Origin: Mollicutes bacterium | Lineage (GTDB): Bacteria > Bacillota_I > Bacilli_A > Izemoplasmatales > Izemoplasmataceae | Direction: 5' to 3' | DNA: 15,651 nt | NCBI GenBank assembly: GCA_003551455.1 | Contig: PUMR01000031.1 | Span: forward strand, 1-15,651 | Shown here: one piece after another, positions 14,158 to 15,651 of the stretch | Layout: each line of letters begins with the position of its first letter | How positions within the stretch are numbered: position 1 is the stretch's first letter | The notes under the pieces: model-generated | The model's database searches: none | The model's input: only the letters and a program-made list of their open reading frames with translations | What the model was told of the DNA's origin: nothing | Position numbers and translations under genes: made by a program

Positions 14158-15290
14158 TCGGAAAACAACGCTTTGATTTCCGCGGGGGCTTCCTTGAGCA
14201 GACCGGCCGCCTCGCGGTCGGGTGCCGATGACCCCTCCTTTTGCAGGACTCCGACCAGTTCGGGGTCTTTTTCCATGATGGCATAAAAGAGCGCGGAATG
14301 ATGGAGGAAATCGACATCGGCGGTGTCGACGCCCTTCTCGAGGAGCTTTTCGGTGATGAGGGTGTCCCCTTCGAGAAGCGCATAGAAGAGTGCCGTGTTG
14401 TCGAAACAGTCCCGGTCTCCGATCCGGTCCTTTTCCCGGATCAGAGCCAACGCCTCATCGAACCGCCCTGCTCTCAATGCCCGGTGCAAGGGGGTTTTCT
14501 TCATGGCCGCCTCGATCGTCAAATCGGCCTGGCGGCGCAAGAGCATCGTCTGGACATCCGGATGTCTCTCGGCGAGTTCGAGGGGAGTCTTTCCGAACCT
14601 GTCCTCCTTGATCGGATCGAGTCCGCAGGCGACGAGGCGTTCGACCAGAGCGGCTTCGCCGCGTTTCGCCGCCTCGTGCAGCGGCGTCTGTCCGTAGATG
14701 TTCTTCAGATAGGGAGAGATTCCCCGGGAAAAGAGGAGGTCTTGCATGAAACGCGTCCCCTCCCGCGCGACAACATGATGGAGGGTCTCCTCCTGGGCGT
14801 TCCGGGTATGAGGGAAGGCCCCCTTGTCGAGCAGGATGTCGAGGGTCGTGCCGCTTTTGCTGCGGACGGCATGGAAAAGGCACGACTCGCCCGCATTGTC
14901 GCGTTGCGCCAAAGCGGCACCATGGTCGAGCAGACTCTCCACGGCGCTGTCCGCTCCGCGTTTCGCCGCGAGCATCAGCGGAGTGATCCCCTTCTTGTTC
15001 CTCGCATCGGGATCGGCTTTCCGCTCGAGAAGCGCCGCCACCATCTCTCTGTCCCCCATATGTGCGGCGGCATGGAGCGGGGTGTCATGGAAATAGTTCT
15101 CGTTGTGGATGTCGAGTCCCCGTTCGAGAAGATAAAAAAACACCGCTCTCGCTTTCTGCCTGACGGCATAGAAAAGCAGGTTCTGGCGGCGGGAGGCCAT
15201 GGCGAAGATATCGAATTTCTCCAAAGTCTCTGTATCCTCTTCCAGCATGGCATCCAGGATTTCCTCGTCCAGGAATTCTTTCGCATCCAC
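14154..15290 (-). CDS. Ankyrin-repeat protein, about ten repeats
   Basis: I start at the GTG at 15290, with GGGGGTG about 7 nt upstream, giving 378 residues; an ATG about 14 codons later is the alternative. After a short acidic helical N-terminus (DEEILDAMLEEDTETLEKF), ankyrin repeats fill residues 35 to about 355. Clear ones read DTPLHAAAHMGDREMVAALL, GITPLMLAAKRGADSAVESL and QTPLHEAAKRGEAALVERL. A second type has LFYA in place of LHxA (first and last two repeats: LLFYAVRQ, ALFYALLEGD, ALFYAIMEKD). There is no signal peptide or membrane segment, so it is probably a cytosolic protein-binding scaffold; the partner is unknown. It lies behind HU but is cut off from it by a strong terminator. It ends convergently with the CPBP gene, sharing a TTAA. 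Confidence 0.85.
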   Translation of the reverse strand: MDAKEFLDEEILDAMLEEDTETLEKFDIFAMASRRQNLLFYAVRQKARAVFFYLLERGLDIHNENYFHDTPLHAAAHMGDREMVAALLERKADPDARNKKGITPLMLAAKRGADSAVESLLDHGAALAQRDNAGESCLFHAVRSKSGTTLDILLDKGAFPHTRNAQEETLHHVVAREGTRFMQDLLFSRGISPYLKNIYGQTPLHEAAKRGEAALVERLVACGLDPIKEDRFGKTPLELAERHPDVQTMLLRRQADLTIEAAMKKTPLHRALRAGRFDEALALIREKDRIGDRDCFDNTALFYALLEGDTLITEKLLEKGVDTADVDFLHHSALFYAIMEKDPELVGVLQKEGSSAPDREAAGLLKEAPAEIKALFSD

Positions 15291-15326
15291 AGATAACACC
15301 CCCAATTCCAAAAGTACCACAACCAC

Positions 15327-15360
15327 AAAAAAAATACCACATCTCTGTGGTATTTTTTTT
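15327..15360 (-). terminator. Strong intrinsic terminator of the HU gene
   Basis: AAAAAAAATACCACA-TCTC-TGTGGTATTTTTTTT is a perfect 15-bp stem with a four-base loop, beginning 9 nt after the HU stop codon. In the minus direction it ends in eight T. The GTGGT element recurs just downstream (GTGGTTGTGGTAC on the minus strand), before the ankyrin gene. Confidence 0.9.
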
Positions 15361-15369
15361 GGATCAACT

Positions 15370-15642
15370 TCAGCGTACAGCGTCTTTGAGGACTTTTCCT
15401 GCTTTGAAAGCGGGAGACTTCTGAGCCGGGATGGAAATGGAGTCGCCTGTCCTCGGGTTGTGGCCGACACGCGGCTTGCGCTCTCTGACTTCGAAGGTTC
15501 CGAAGCCGGTAAGAACGACTTTTTCACCAATGACGAGTGAATCTTGGATGGCGCCAAGAGTGGCGTTCAATGCTGCTTCTGCATCTTTCTTGGTGAGTCC
15601 GGAGACTTCTGCAACTTTTGCAACAAGTTCAGTCTTGTTCAT
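15370..15642 (-). CDS. hup: DNA-binding protein HU
   Basis: This is the 90-residue histone-like nucleoid protein, which bends and compacts DNA as a dimer. The N-terminus [20 protein letters not shown], the [14 protein letters not shown] turn and the beta-arm [15 protein letters not shown] with its tip proline are all standard, as is the end [14 protein letters not shown]. Length is exactly the family norm. The ATG at 15642 is the family start; only 9 nt upstream are in the window, so promoter and ribosome binding site are not visible. The next gene is insulated by a 15-bp hairpin. In Bacillus the gene is called hbs. Confidence 0.97.
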   Translation of the reverse strand: MNKTELVAKVAEVSGLTKKDAEAALNATLGAIQDSLVIGEKVVLTGFGTFEVRERKPRVGHNPRTGDSISIPAQKSPAFKAGKVLKDAVR

Positions 15643-15651
15643 GAATCCAAC

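Noticed and set aside
1..15651. Mollicute genetic code with TGA as tryptophan
   Set aside because: TGA ends dinB, tlyA, dxs and HU at the expected family lengths, and tryptophan residues are encoded by TGG.
1..15651. CRISPR arrays, tRNA or rRNA genes, IS ends or attachment sites
   Set aside because: No regularly spaced direct repeats, cloverleaf sequences, transposase frames or terminal inverted repeats were seen on either strand.

Overview
The window looks like a chromosomal segment of a fairly GC-rich (by eye) member of the Bacillota. The basis is gene content, gene order and strong AGGAGG-type ribosome binding sites. The order nusB-xseA-xseB-dxs-tlyA-recN and the pair rdgB-ysnB are Bacillus/Clostridium/Erysipelotrichia-type neighbourhoods. 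TGA is used as a stop by several genes (dinB, tlyA, dxs, HU), so this is not a code-4 mollicute. A placement near Erysipelotrichia or Izemoplasma-like lineages is only a guess. No phage, IS element, CRISPR array, tRNA or rRNA was seen.

Layout, left to right. (1) 1-1705, minus: most of a large acidic lipoprotein built of repeated domains of about 105 residues, running off the left edge. (2) 1776-2963, minus: DNA polymerase IV (dinB). It is divergent from a 57-residue membrane protein at 3056-3229, and their -10 elements overlap beside a short palindrome. (3) 3258-9502, minus: a compact operon nusB-xseA-xseB-dxs-tlyA-recN, transcribed right to left and closed by a bidirectional terminator inside the recN stop codon. 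It combines transcription antitermination, exonuclease VII, isoprenoid precursor synthesis, an S4-domain RNA methyltransferase and a repair ATPase. The ispA and argR genes that interrupt this cluster in Bacillus are absent. (4) 9707-11320, plus: a YwrD-like gamma-glutamyltransferase without a signal peptide. (5) 11359-13238, minus: ktrA (K+ channel gating subunit), rdgB (NTP house-cleaning) and ysnB-type phosphoesterase, with a hairpin terminator directly in front of rdgB. (6) 13417-14157, plus: a CPBP intramembrane protease. (7) 14154-15290, minus: a cytosolic protein of about ten ankyrin repeats, whose stop codon overlaps the CPBP stop codon. (8) 15370-15642, minus: the nucleoid protein HU with a strong terminator.

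Most of the window is conserved housekeeping. The less ordinary parts are the repeat lipoprotein, the ankyrin protein behind HU, the divergent dinB promoter with its palindrome, and the operator-like palindrome at the ktrA promoter. I found no clear new multi-gene system. There is no gene-free stretch longer than 300 bases; the longest gaps are the divergent promoter regions 9503-9706 and 13239-13416.
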